Shown here one piece after another: positions 1 through 15,304 of a DNA stretch of 64,000 nt. Numbering within the stretch: position 1 is the stretch's first letter; each line of letters begins with the position of its first letter. The position numbers and the translations under genes are program-made. This stretch comes from Nemania diffusa (lineage: Eukaryota; Ascomycota; Sordariomycetes; Xylariales; Xylariaceae). The notes beneath the pieces are model-generated. The model searched no databases. It saw nothing but the letters and a program-made list of their open reading frames with translations, and was not told the origin of the DNA. The stretch covers positions 3,945,501 to 4,009,500 of the forward strand of contig JBBPUQ010000007.1 of the NCBI GenBank assembly GCA_038501195.1, in the 5' to 3' direction.

Positions 1-3000
1 ATATTTTTTGTTTAATTAAAAATTTTTACAACTTTTATATAAATATAAAAAATAAGTTTTTTTTTCTTTTTTTTTTATATTTGTTTATTTTATATTTATA
101 TACTATTTATATTTTATATAAAAACTAGCAAATATTATTTTTTATATATAAATTTTATAAATAAATTTAGTTATATTTGTTTGTTTATAAATAACTGTTT
201 TTTTTTTTTTTCTGTTTTATTTTTATTTATTTGCTACTTTTATATAGTTTTAATATATAATATAAATAGTTAAAATATATCGAAAGTTTGTTTTTATTAC
301 AAAAGTTTATAACTTAGTTCAGCTTAATAAATTTATTTTTTATTTTTTTTTTGCTTTATTTTTACTTTTTTTTTAACAGTTAACAATTAATATATATTTT
401 TTTTAATTAAAAACTATATCAAAATACAACAATATTAGTTATTAAGTTTTATATTTAATAAGTTTTTTTATTACTTTTGATTTACTTTTTTTTATATTAA
501 TACTATTAACTTTTTGTTTTAATAATATAAAGTTGATATAAGTTTTTAGTTTATTATTTTTTAAACAATATATAGTTTTTTTATATTAAACAATTAGCTT
601 AAAACTAAAAAGTGTAAAATTAAATATTTATAATTAATTATACTGTTTTTAAGTTATATAATTAAAATTAGAAAATATTTAGTTAATATTAGAAAATATA
701 TAGCTAATTTAATAGCTAAAAATATATTGCTTTATATTAAAAGCTTTAATAAAAATTATAGCAAAATTAACAAGTTTTTTAATGTTAATTTTAATAGTAT
801 AAACTTATTATATAACAGCTAAAATATTAAAAACTAAAATAAAAGAAATAGTTTATAGCTTTTTTATAGCTTTAATATAATATAAAAAAAAACTAATTAA
901 AATAAAAAACAAAAAAATTATTCTATTGTTAATAAAAGAAGTTTTAATATATATATATTAACTTAATATAATTAACTTAAACTTTATTAGCTTATTTTTA
1001 AAAAAAAAACAATTTTTTTTTTTATTTTATTATTAGTTAATATTAACAATTTATAATAAATTATTATATATAGTTTATTAAAAAATATATAGCTTTTTTT
1101 TTTTTCTTTTTTTATATTGTTATTATTTAATACTAAATCTATTATATTTTTTAATGTTGCTATATCTGTTTTTAAACTATTTTAATGTTATTATATTTAA
1201 AAATTTTTTTATAAGTTTTTATAACAGTTAAAAATAGTTTGTTTACTTAATTAAAACTTATTTTTTTTTAAAGCTGCTTTTGTTTTTATTTTATTTAATA
1301 TATATTTAAAAAATACTTTTTATTTAAAACTTATTATTATTTAAAATTATAGCTAATAGTTTAAAATTTAAATTGATTTAAAAAAATAAAAAGTTTTTTA
1401 TAGCTTATTATAAAAAATCGACATAAAAATAGCTATATATTTTTTTAAATATATTTAACTTTATTATATATAAATTTATTACTTTTGTTATTTTATATTT
1501 TAAATATAGCTAAGTTAACTTTTAAAAAAATTAATTAGTTTTTATATTTTTTAAATTAAACTATATTTAGTTGTTTTTTTAAAAACGCTTTATAAAACTA
1601 TATTTTTTATTAATAGCTTTTTTTATTTTTTATTATATTGTTGCTATAGCAGCTTATATAAAACTTTAAATATTTTTTAATTTTTGTACAAATGTTTTTA
1701 TTAATATTTTTAACTTTTTAATAAATATATTTAAATATTTTACTAGTTTTATTAAGTTTATATAATATTTATATTAAACAAAAAAAAAGCTAAACTTAAT
1801 AATTAATAAGTTTTTATTATTAATTATTAAAGTTGCTTTTAGTAGTAATATTATTTAATTAAACTATATATAAACTATAAAAGCTTTAAAATATATTAAT
1901 ACTTTTTAATTTGTTTTTTTTATTATATTATCTGTTTTTAAATAATATATAATATTTAATTGTTATTTAATATTTATTAATTTATAAAATTGTTATTAAA
2001 AGCTTTTTATTTAATTTAAGCTTTAGTTACTAGTTATAGTTTTTAGAAATTTATAAAATTATTAAAAATAATTTACAAACTGTTTTATATATATTTTTAT
2101 ATTTATAAATTTTATAACTTTTAAAATTATTGCTTTATTAAATTTGTTAATAATTATTATAATAAATAAAAAGTTTTTAAAAGTTGTAACAAAAAAGTTT
2201 ATTATAAAATTTATTAAAAGTTTATTTTAAAACTGCTTTAAAACAAATAAAAACTTAAAAAGTTTTTTTTTTTGTTATTTTTAAACATTTTTTTTATTAC
2301 ATATATTATAATTTGCTATAAAACAGCGTACTATTTAATATATTTTAAATTAAAAATAGCTTTTATTTAATATAGTTATTATATTATTATAGCTTAAATA
2401 TTTAATTAATAAAAAGTTGTAATAATTTTATATTAAGTTAATTTAAAACAGTTTTTAATTTAATATTTATATATATTTTTTGTAACAGAAAATTTTATTT
2501 AGTTTTAATTTGTATTTTGTAATAAAAACATTTAAAGTTTTACTGTTTATTTTAAGTTTTTATAAAAACTTTTTTTTGTTTTTTTATACTGCTTATACTG
2601 TTAATTTATAATTTAAAGCTTTTTTTAAAGTAATATTTTATATTGTTTATAAATTGCTATTTATAAAAATATAACAATTAAACAATAAATTATTTATTAT
2701 ATTGTTTAATATATTAATGTTATAATATTTTTTTAATTTAAAAACTAGTTATTTATAGCATAAAAATATAAGTTTTTTTTTTAAAATTTATTTGTTTATT
2801 TTTAAAAATAAATTTTATTTTTATTTCAATAAAATATTTAGTTGTTTATTATTAGTTTTTACTTTATAAATAAATATAAATTAAAAATTAGCTAAAAATT
2901 TTAACTATTTGATTTATTGTTTTATAAATTGTTTAGTTATTATAAAATATTTAAAGTTTTTATAGTTAAATAATATTTAAAATAGCTTTTTTAAACTATA

Positions 3001-6000
3001 TAGCTTGTTATTTTATGTTTTTATATAGTATATTATTGCTAATAGTTTTTTATTATAAATTTTATAATTATTTTTAGCTTTTAATAGTTTTTATAAATAA
3101 TAAACTATTAAACAAAAAAGTTTTTATTTATTATATTAAAACAAATATTTTTTATATACTATTTTTAAATAATTTGTTTTTAAAACTATTGTTTTATTTA
3201 AGTTATATTAAACTAATATTAGTTTTAATATAAAAAAGCTTTTAAGTTTTTTAAAAGTATTTTTTTTTTTATTTTTTTATTAAAATAATATATTTTTTTT
3301 TGTTAAAATAAAAAAAAAAGCAGTAAAATTTAAATAATTTTTAATAAATTATTAGTAAAAATTTGTAAATTTTAAAAAACTATATATGTTTTTAAGCGAT
3401 TTAAAAGTTTTTTATTTATAAATAGTATATACTTTTTTAAAGTTTATTTTTATTTTTTTTTTTGTTTTTATAATAAAATTTAAATATTTAGTTTTTATAA
3501 TAGCAAATTTATATTTATTAATATTAAAGTGCAATTTTGTAGCTTTTAAAAAGTTAAATATTTATTTTATTTTTTTTATATAGTTTTTTTTTGAACTGCT
3601 TAACTATATAAATATATTGTTTATATATATAAATATAAAAATATTTAAGTATTAATATAAAATAGTATTAATGTAGTACTAAAATATTACTAAAGTTTTA
3701 AAAAGTTTAAATAATATAACTAGTTACTTAAAAAATTTAAATTTAATTTAAAACATTATTTTTTATTTGTTTTTTTTTTTAATTTTAAGTTTATAAAAAA
3801 TAGCTTATATATTTAGTTTAATAAACTATTTAATTTTCGAAAAATTTGCTAAAGTTTTTTTTATTAACAGAAGCAAATATTTATTTGTTTTAGTTATAGC
3901 ATTAAACATTTTATAATTAATATAAAATTGTAAACTATTTTTTAGCTTTTTTATAAATAATATAAAAGCTTTTGCTAATAAGTTATTAATATAAATATAG
4001 CTTTTATTAAATAGTTCTGTTAATGTTTTTTTTAAAATAATTAGTTTATTTTTAAATATTTTGTAAAAAAAGCTTTATAAAACTATTAGTTTTTTGTTTT
4101 TTTTATTTTTAAATAGAAATATTTTATGATTTATTTTTTTATAATATAGTAGCAATTTATTTTTTTGTTTTTTATTAAACAGGTTTTTTTATAGTATCAA
4201 TTTTTTAAAAAGTTAATTTTTAATTGTATTAATTATAAAAAGTATTAAAGCTTTAATAATATTTATAAATATAATAGTAAAAACTAAAAATTTATTTATT
4301 TTTAAATAGTACAATTATTATATTTTTATATTAAATGTTATTTTAACTAATTATTAAGTTTTTTTTATTTATATAATATTTTTAATTTAAAATATAAAAC
4401 TGTTTTTTTATACTTTAAAACTTTTTATTTTATTAATATTAATTATATATTTGTAAACAAAATAAATCATTTTTGACTTTTTTATTTATAGCTTACTTAA
4501 AATAATATTATATTTTAATTGTAAAATTATATAAGCTGATATTTTTTATTAAAACTTATTTATATTTATTTCAATATATGTTATTTTTTTAATTTATATA
4601 TGTTTTATTGCTGCTTTTTTTAAATAATAAAAAGTAATAAAAATATGTAGTAGTTATAAATATTTAATAAAAAAGCTATTTATAATATATATATATTTAC
4701 AACTTTAATTAATTAAAGTTTTAATAACTAAAGTTTTATTATAAATAAAGTTTATTATAAAAAATATATTGTTTATATATTGTTAAATTTTTATTTTAAA
4801 ATTTATAAAAATTAATTTATAAATTTATTTTTAATTATGTTTATAGTTAAAAATTACTTTTTTTTTTTTTTCGAATCTTTTTTTTCAAGTTTTTTTATTT
4901 CTTTTAGTATGCTAGTAGCTTTTATGTTAATATTGTGTACAAAAAGCGCTAGTAAACATTAAGTTATAAAATAACTGCTTTTTTTATAGCGCAAATAATT
5001 TTTGTTCTTTTTTTGTTTGTTTTTTTTTTTTTTAAATATTTATTAAGCTTTTAATTATTTGTTAATAGTTTAAAAACTAGTACTATTTATATCTATTATT
5101 AAAATATCTTTTTTTATATTTACTTTTTTTAACTTTATATTTAAATAAAAGTTTATATTTTTTTAGTTAAAGCTTTATATATATATAGTATAATTATAAT
5201 TTTTTAGTTTTTTAGCAATAGTTATAACTTTATATATTTAGTTTATATAGCTAAAAAAAAGTAAAATAAATATTAGTTTATTTATTAAAAAAAAGTAAAT
5301 AGTTCTTTTTAATATAACTAGTTTAATAAAATTATTTTACAATATATTTTTTATACTAATTAAAGTTCTTTTTTAGTTAAAAAAAAACTTTAAAAAAAGT
5401 TATTTTTTTTTTTAATAAAGCTTTAGTAGCTTTTATATTATTTTTTTTAAATAATTTATATTAAAATAGTAGTTATAAAAATAATTTAAAAACTTTATTA
5501 AATTATAGTTGTTAATATATCTTTTTATAATAAAAAATAGTATTATTGCTACTTTTGCTATATTATTAAATAGTTTATTAATAATATAAAACTTGTTTTA
5601 ATTATTGTTAATAAACTTAGTATTTTTGCTTAGTTTGTATTTAATAATTATTTTTTATATAAAAAACTTAGTTCGATTTTTTAAAAACTTTTTTAATTAA
5701 ACAAAAAGTTTTTTTTTAATATTTTTATAATTATTTATATTTGAGCTATTTTTTTTTTGTTTAGTTAATAAGTTAGATATATTTACTGTTAAAGTTAAAA
5801 AAAAAAAGCTAGAAGTTAGCGTTAAAATTAGCGTTAAAATTGAAGTTTTAGTTTTAAACTGTTTGTTTACTGCTTATAAACTATTTAAGCGATAATATAG
5901 TTTGTATTAAATATTAGTAACTAAAAAGTTTAAAAATATATTTATAACATTTAATTGTTTTTTTATTTTTTTTTTTATAGTAGCAAGTAGTTTAAAAACA

Positions 6001-9000
6001 ATGTTTTATATATTTAGTTATTTTGTTTTGTTAACGCTTTTTTGTTTTTATAGTAAAAGTTATTTTTTTATAAATCTTTAATGCTATATAGCTAAATAAC
6101 TATATATTTGCTATTTAAATAAATAAAACTAAATTATATATAATGAATTAAAGTTTAATAGCTATAAATATATACTGTTTATAATTTAGTTTAAAAAAAA
6201 AAAAAAAAAGTTTTTTTAGTATATATGCTGTGTTTTAAAGCAGCTAAATAGTTTAGTATATATAGCTAATATAGTTTTAGTAATTGTTTAGAACTATATT
6301 TATAAGCTAGATTTAGCAGTTTATATAGTTTGTAATAACTAAACTATTTAAAATAATTTAAACTTTAAAACAAATATTTAAAAATTTATTACTTTATATA
6401 TATTTATTTTAAAAAGTTTTATTTATAATATATTTATTTTAAAAAATATTATTTAAAAAAGTAATTATAAAAAAAGTATAATATTAAATTTAATATTTTT
6501 AAATAATAAAAAACAAAATATAAAAATAATAAACTTTTTTATTTTTATTAATAATATCTTTTTAAATAATAAATTTATAATTAAATTTTATTATTAATAT
6601 TTATTTATAAAATATAAACTATAAATAAATATAAATTATTTTATAAATAAATAAAATTAAATATATTATATTTTAAAATATATAAATAAATTAACTATTT
6701 TAAAAATTATTTTATTTATAAAATAAATTTTAAAATAAAATAGTTTTATATATATAATTATTATAAAAGTTTTAAAATATTTATTAAAGTTATATAGTAA
6801 TTTTTATAAATATAAAAAAACTAAAACTAAATATAAAAAGCTTAAAATAAAAAAATTTAAAATATTTTTAAATTTTTAATTTAAATTTGTTAAATTAACT
6901 AATTAAACTTATATATTTTAAATTAATTATAAATAAAACTTATATAATAAATTATTAAAATAATTAAATAAAGTTATAATATTTAATATAAATAGTTTTA
7001 AAATTATTTTTAATATTTATTATTTTTATATTTAAATTATTAATTATTAATAATATAAAAATTTTATTAATAATTTTATTTTGTAAAAAATTAATTTATA
7101 ACTATTAAAATATAATATAGTTAATATTTTAAAAAATTTATTTATAAAAAATTTATTTTTATAAAACTTATTTATAAAACTATTATTTAATAAAACTACA
7201 TTTTTAACTATTAAATAATATTTTTTTATTTTAATATTTAAAAAATTAAAAAATAAATATAAGTTTTATATAAAACTATAATATAAAAAAAAAATAATTT
7301 TAATATAAAAAAATTTTTGCTTTATTTATTATAAAACTAGCTATTAAAATATTAATTGTTTATATTATAAAAAATATAAATATTTAAATATTGTTTAAAT
7401 TATAATAATTATAAAAAAAAAATAAGTTATTTTAAAAATAATTAAAAAGTTAATATAAAAAAAAAAGTTCAAAAAACAAAAAAATTTAAAATAATTAGTT
7501 TTTTTTTTTAAGTTTATTATATTGTTAATTTTAAATTTAAATTAATATAAAAAAATTCTATTTAATTTTTTAAAAATTTTTTTTAAAAAAAAACTTTTAT
7601 TAATAATTTATTTAATAATATTTAATAAATTAAAACTTTTTATTTTTATTTTAATTAATATAAAAACTAAAATATATTTATATATAAATATTTAATTTAT
7701 TAAAAAAATAATATAATTTTTAAACTTTTTTAAATTATTTAATTTTAAGTTTATTTTTATTATAAAATATAATAGCAATAATAATTAAAAAATTATTAAA
7801 ATATTAAATATTTATTTTTATATTAATATATATATTATTTAAAATATTTTTATAATAATATTAAATATAAAATATAATATAATTATTAAATAAAAGTTTT
7901 TTATATATTATAATATATTAATTAATTATTAAAAGTAAAAATTAATATTTTTTGCTATAAAAAAAAAAAGTTTATTAAAAATATATTATTAAATAAAACA
8001 AAAAAATTAAAAAGTTTAAATTATTAAATCGATATTATATAACAAAACAAATTATTTAAAAATAAAATAATATAAAAAATATAAAATATTATTTAATTAT
8101 AAAACTTGTTTATTATAAAAAAATAAATTTTTTAATTAAAAACTATATATAAAAAATTAAATAAAAAAATAAAAAAATATTTTTTTATAATTAGTTTTAT
8201 TTATATTATATTTAAATTTTTTTAATATATTATTAATTTATTTAAAAAAAATTAAATAAAATATAAGTTATAAAAAATAAAAATATTACTAGCAAATAAT
8301 AATAAAACAAAATTATTTTAAAAAAACTTATTTAAAAAAGTTTTATTAAAAAAAAGATTTAAATTAAAAAACTATTATAACAAATATAAACTATAAAAAA
8401 ATATTATAAAATAATATAAATATTAATTTATTATTATTTTTATATTAAATATTATAACTTTTATAATAATAATATATTAAAAAAACATTAAATTATATAA
8501 AATAACTTTTTTATATAAAATAAATTTAATAATTGTTTAAAAAAAGTTTAAATTAAAAAGTTTAAAAAAAAACTTTTAATTAAATATTACTTTGAAAATA
8601 TAAAATCAATTATTAAATTAAACTTATAAAAAATTTAAAAAATTTAAAATATAATACTTTATATAAAATATTTTTAAAAAAAGCTAAAACTTATAAATAA
8701 TATATATATAAAAACTTAATAAAAAAATTTATTAAATTTGTTATAACATTTTAAGTAATATTAGTTTTATTTATATAAAATAATAATAAATTTTTAAAGC
8801 TATAAATAAATTATTAAAAGCTAAACTTTTTAATATAAAAAAACTAATATTTTTTATTTTTAATTAATAAAATATTTATTTATTTTATAAAAATAAAAAT
8901 TTATATTAAATTAAATATAAAATAAATATTTTATTATATATATATATATAATAAAAAAATATAAATTTTTAATTATATTTTATATATAATATAAAATATA

Positions 9001-12000
9001 TTAATTTAATGTTTTATTTTTTAGTTTAATAAATAAACTAGTTATATTTTAATAATTTATTAATAATATTTTAATTAAATATTTTAATATATTTTATATA
9101 ATATATATTAATAATATATTAATATATTTAAATAATAAAATTAAATATAAATTTTATATAAAAAAAGTTTTAAATAAATTATAAACTATAAAATTATAAA
9201 TAAATTTAAAAAAATATAAATTTTATATAATTAAAACTAAGTTTTTAAAATTTAATATTAGTATTAATAAAATTAAAATAAATTTAATAAAAACTAAAAT
9301 AATTTATAAATAAAAACTATTTAAAAAATATAATATAGTTTAAGTTTAAAAAATATAGTTTTTTTTAAAATTTTAAAATTTTTATAAATAATTTATTAAA
9401 AAGTTTAGCTATATTATAAAACTATTAATTTAATTAATAGTTATTACAATTTATTTTAATTAATTTAAAATATATTAAAAAATATTTAATTAATTAAAAC
9501 AAACTTTATTATTAATATTAATATTTCGTTATTTTTTATTTAATATAAAAATATATATAAAAACAAATATATTAAATAATATAACTATAAATTGCTTTTT
9601 ATAAAAAAACAACTTAAAAAACAATTAATATTTTATAATGTTTTATTTTAAAATATTTTATAAAATTAAATTTAATTATAATATTTATAATAAAAAAATA
9701 TTAGTAATAATAAAAAAATTTATTTGTTAAAAAATAAAATTAATAAATTTATAATAAATTAAATTTTTTATAATAATTATTAACTATATAATATTAAAAT
9801 ATTTTATTATTAAATATATATTAAATTTTTAATAAATTAAATAAATTAAACTAATATTATATTATAATTTTATAATTATTTATTAATTAAAAACTTAAAA
9901 TATTATTTTAAATATTATATTAAAACTAAAAAATAAATTAAAAAACTAAAAATAAAAAAAAAATAAACAATATATAATAATATTTTTTTAATTAATTATA
10001 ACTTTAAAGTAGCTAATTTTAAAAAACTTTATTTTAAAATGTTTTATTTTATAAATAATTAAAATTTACAAATTAATAATTAATAAATTATTATTTGTAT
10101 TAAATATATTTTTAATTAATATTTTATTATAAATTAACTATAAAAGTTTTTTGTTAAAGAAATATAAAAAATTAATATTTAATATATTATAAATAAATTA
10201 TTAAATATTTAAAAATTTAATAATATATAAAAAATATTTAATTATAATTAATATAAATAATTTATAAATAAAAATAATTTAAAAAGTTTATAATTAAATT
10301 TTAATAATTTATTTTAAAAAAAATAAAATTAAAAAATTAATAATAAATAAATATTAATAGTTAAAAATGTTTAAAAATATTAATATATATATAATTAACT
10401 ATTTTTATAAAACTATTAAAATATTTTAAAATAAAATATTAAATAAGTTTTATTTATTTAAAGTTTTAAATTATTTTTAATAATATATTATTATTAACTT
10501 TAAAAGTTTTTTTAAAAATAAATTAAACAATAATATAATTTTTATTATAATAAATTATTAATTTAAATTTTATTAAACTATATTTTATAATTTATTAATT
10601 ATAACAAAAAATATAATTTAAATATATTATAAAAGCTTTTATTAACTATTTAAATAGTTTAAATTTATTATAAACAATTAAAACTTTTAATTTATTAAAA
10701 ATTTTATAAATAAACTATTATAAATTTATAAAATAAAACTAAATTTTTTATTTATAAAACATTATAAAATAGTAAAACAAATAAAAAATATATATTAATA
10801 AATTTATTAATAGTTATATTTTTATATTAATTATTTTTAAAACAACTAGTTAAAAATACTGTTAATTTTAAATAATATTTAAGCTATATTATTATATAAC
10901 TTATTAAAAAGTTTTTTTTTTTAAAAAGTTATTATAAAATAACTTATATATATAACTTTTAATTAAAAAAATAAAACAAAAATAACTATTAAACTTTTTA
11001 TTTAAAAAAAGCTTATTTAATAAAAAGTATAAATATTTAAAAAATAAATTTATAAATATTTGTTTATAATTAAAAATTAAATATAAAAAATATAAAATAA
11101 AATAACTAAATAAATTAATAAATATAAATAAAAACTAAATTTTAATATAAACAATTTTATTTATATTTTAAAAAAAAAAATAAACAAATTAACTATTTAA
11201 ATAATAAATTTAACTATTTTTTTATATAAATATTATATAAAATTTTAAAACATAAAAATTATATTTATTTGTTAAAACTGTTAAATTAATAAAAAAAAAT
11301 ATATTAGTTTTATATAAATTAATTATAAAAATATATAAATAATTTATTATTTAAACAAAAATATAAACATTTAAATAAAAAAATTATAAATTTAAATATT
11401 AATAATAAAAAATAAAAAGTTGAAAAAATTTTGTTTTTATAAATTTAATATAAAAAACTATTTTATAAAATAAACTAAAAAAGCTAAAACTTAAACAATA
11501 TATAATATTTTATTATTAACTTTTATAACTTTTTTATTTTATTATAATAATATTATAATAATTATTTTAATAAAACAAAACTATTTAAATAGTTAAAATA
11601 TTAACTAAAAACTTTTTAAAAAAAACAAATTAAATTAAACTATAAAAATAATAATTATATTAAATTTAATTAAATATAACTTTATAAAATTAAATTTTAA
11701 AAAGTTTAAACTATTTATTAAATTTATAGTTATTATAAATTTAAAACAAATTTTAAACAAATAAAAAAATAGTTATAACTAAACTATATTTACTATATAA
11801 AAAAATAATATATAAAAAATATATTAAAATATTTATTATATTTTATAGCAAATATATATTTTATTATATTAAAAACAAATAATAAAAATATAACAAACAA
11901 TATTAAAACAATAAAAAAAGTATTTATTACAAAAAAAAAAGCTTATATATAATTAAACTTGCTATTATAAACTTAATTTTTTTTTTTTTTTTTTTTAACT

Positions 12001-14060
12001 TAATATTTTCTTTTAAATATACAGTATTTTTATATATAGTATATTAGCTGTTTTTTTTTTATTTTTACACTTAATAAAAAAGCAATTTAATATAGCTTAA
12101 TTATTAAATATAAAATAATTAAAATTTATAATTAATATTTTTATTTTTAATTAATTAATAATTATTAAAGTTTATTTTTTATTAATAAAAAAGTTATATT
12201 ATTTAATTAAATTATTAAATTAGTTTTTATTTTTTTATAAAAGTTTATAAAAATTATTTATTTATTAATATATAATAAAAAGTATAAATAAATAAAATTT
12301 AAATTTAATTTATAAAGTTTTAAATTTTTTAAATAGTTATTTAAAACTAATATAATTTATTAATTTATTAAACTAAAAAATAGTTATTTAAGTTTTATTA
12401 ATAATGTTATAATAAAAAAATGTAAAATTATTATTTTTTATATATATATTAATAAAATTAATAATTAATTTTTATTAATCTTTTTTAAATTTGTTTATAA
12501 AATTTATATATTATTTATTTATAAAACTAGATTTTTTATATTATTTATAAAATTTATTAATTGTTTTATTAAAAGTTTTATATAGATTTCTTTTTTTATT
12601 ATTTTTTATAATATAAATTTAAATTTTTATATTTTAAAAATTAAAATTAATTAATAAATTATATTAAGTTTTATTTTAAAAAATTTTGTTAAATTTAAAA
12701 AACAACTTTTTTAAATTATTTAATTTAAAATAAACTTTTTTACAAACTCAAAGTTTACTGTTTATATTTTTTATTATAATGTTGTTATATTAGTATTTAT
12801 TTTATAAATTTATAGTTTTTTGTTTTTTTTTTTTTTGAAATAAAAATATATTTAAAAACAATCTTTATATTTTATATAAATAATATTTAAATTATTATAT
12901 ATTAATATTTATATAAAACAAAGCTATTAATTAAATAATTTAATTATATACGAAAATTTAAATATAAAAAAAAAAAAAAAAAAAAAAAATCTAGCTAGTA
13001 CAAAGTAATAAAAATAAATAATGTGTAAACTATTTAAAGCAGTGAATTTTAGTAATAAATAAGTTTTGTAAAAGAAAAAAAAAAGCGAAAAAATTGCAAT
13101 ATGTAGCTAAAGTGACTATATAGCTTGCACTAGCTACTATACTATAACTATTTATAAAATAAATTTTAATAAAATAAATTTTAATAAAAAAAACTTTAAA
13201 ATGTTTTTTTTTATAATTAATATATTATTAAATAATATTAAAACAAATAATAGTTTTTTAATAATTACTTTAAGCTTAAATAATATAACATTTTTAATAT
13301 TATTAAAAATAAAAATAAATAATATATTTTATAAAAAAAAAAAAAATATAATAAAAATAATAACAATAAAATAATAAATAATATAAAACAATAATTATAA
13401 TTTAAATAGTTTTTAAAAAATAACTAATTATTTATTTCGTTTTTAATTAAATTTATAAAATATAAATAAATAAATAAAAATAAAAAACAAATTTTTAAAT
13501 TATATTTAAAAAATTTAGCTATTTATTTTATTATTTATTTATTTAAAATTTTTATAAACTTTATTAATTAATATAACAATAATTTAATTTATTATAAAAA
13601 TAGCTTAATATTTATAATTAATAATTTTAAAACATTTAATATTTATTATTTTTTTAATAATTGTTACTTTTAATAAAAATAAATCTATTAAAAATATTAA
13701 ATCAATTAATAAAAAAAATATATATAATTTTAAAATTCTTTAAAAAAAAATATTAATTTTAAAAATATAAATAAAATTTAAAATAACACTATAAATAATT
13801 GTTTATAATAACTATTTAACTTTTACTATAATAAACTATTTAAACTTTTACTATAATAATATTGTTTTATTGTTTAATAATTAAATCAATAAAAATAACA
13901 ACAGTTTAAAAATATATAGCTATTTTAAATAAATATTAAAACTAAATAATGAAAATAATTATAAACTTTTAAATTTATAATTTATTAAATTTAAAATTAT
14001 AAAGTATAATAGCTATATATATTAATTAAAAAATTAGTACTTTTAAAAAAATACTGTAGC
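1..14060. repeat. AT isochore, RIP-degraded repeat DNA (left)
   Basis: About 14 kb made almost only of A and T, with no open frame of note on either strand and an abrupt return to normal composition near 14060. This is the pattern left by repeat-induced point mutation of transposons in ascomycetes. The block is not uniform. The first ~6.4 kb is T-rich on the + strand and keeps scattered AGCT, GCTTT and a few CpG. From ~6.45 to ~11.95 kb the + strand is A-rich with almost no G. A T run lies near 11978-11996 and an A run near 12965-12989. Small CpG-bearing islands persist around 4870-5000 and 12990-13130. Several elements of different orientation or age are probably joined here, but I cannot name any. 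Centromeric or subtelomeric placement is possible but unsupported; no telomere repeat is seen. Confidence 0.85.
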
Positions 14061-15304
14061 TACTCTATAGTATATATGCTAAACAGTATAGGTCATATAC
14101 CAGCCACCAGCTATACCAGCCACCCGATTTCAACACTTACTATCCGCTTCAGCGCTCTCTTTCATCATAGCCATAGCCGCGGACTACTAGCGCCGTGTAG
14201 TTGTAAATCAAGATATCAAATAACGGATTGAGATAACAGAGAAAATTGCGGGCTAGAATTTAACTACGGTAATGGCTGTAGGCTGTAGCAGGGTCTGTCA
14301 CAATTTGTGTCCTATTAGCAGAACAGACGGATTGCTGATCACCTCTTTTGTTAAGTATGATCTGTGCGTAAGCTACTGTTGGTAATTTTGCAAATATTAT
14401 AACTAAAAACTAAATAGCGCTAATTTGAAATATATAGTTCATAAAATATAAAACGTGGGAATAATTATAATATTTATATATAAATATAAAATTTTATTGT
14501 TATATTTAATAATAATTCTTTTTAAAAAAAGTCTTTATATTTAAAAATGTCACATCTAGAGTCTAAGCCTCCAAACCACTAGGACATGTCTTGTCAAAAG
14601 GGTACAAGATACCAAGTTGTCGGAACTTGGTACTCGGAGGGCTTATATTAGTAAGTTGGTCGTTGTGACAGCGTCACAAAAAAATTATATATTAATATAT
14701 TATTCATAAAAGTGCTAACAGCTTAATTATAGCTAAAGTGTAAAAAGAAAACTTAAAACATTTTGTTATTACACTTATTACAATAAAATATAATTAATGC
14801 AATAATTAATATCCATTTAAACAAGCAGAGGCAATATTGCTACTTAGAGATTAATAGGTTGGCAGGAGAGAGGTCTAGGGAGGTAGGTCCAATGACGTCG
14901 CAGATCCGGGAAGTTATTGTCAGATTTACCACTGCACCGAAAGATTGGCATGACCGGTCAATAAATGGTTTATTTCTAGGGTGGCTTTTATCCAACAGTT
15001 ATAGGGAACTCGGGTGCTTCGCCCATTGCCCCTGAAAGCTACCAGTGGCTTAGCTAGCTACCTATCATAATGAGGCTTAGCCCTGACACGTTTACATTAA
15101 CCTACCTTATGTATAGTATACTGCCTTTCTTATTACCTGTTAATGAAGTAATTCTCCGTCATCCATATCATGATCTTTCTTTCTTGATCCCTCACTTTAT
15201 TCTAACGGTTGAATAGCGACCACAATACCTAACATCGCTTCTTATGGTACTCCTAAGTAGTTGGTGAATTTAAGCACTTCTACTTAGCTCCACTGCTTTG
15301 TACC
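14061..15304. other. Gene-free transition zone
   Basis: The border between the left AT block and the first gene. It has mixed composition: GC-balanced stretches at 14090-14400, 14545-14680 and 14820-15300 are separated by AT-rich sequence. I see no coding frame. It contains the short TGTCACA...TGTGACA element listed separately and must include the promoter of the kinase gene that starts at 15305. Confidence 0.6.
14548..14670. mobile_element. Possible short solo-LTR or MITE-like element
   Basis: A 123-bp GC-balanced island sits in AT-rich surroundings. It begins TGTCACA and ends TGTGACA, which are inverted relative to each other and give the TG..CA ends usual for LTRs. The right end also lies in a perfect palindrome, TTGTGACAGCGTCACAA. 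A further TGTCACA occurs at 14296-14302. I see no target-site duplication, and 123 bp is short for an LTR, so this is tentative. Confidence 0.25.

Noticed and set aside
1..14060. Mitochondrial DNA insertion as origin of the AT block
   Set aside because: No mitochondrial gene or tRNA is visible and the composition is far more extreme than expected; RIP-degraded repeats explain it better.
14570..14600. tRNA-like stretch (minus strand, AGTGGTTTGGAGGC)
   Set aside because: Resembles a D-arm and anticodon arm, but there is no B box or T-arm and no closed acceptor stem, so it is not called a tRNA.
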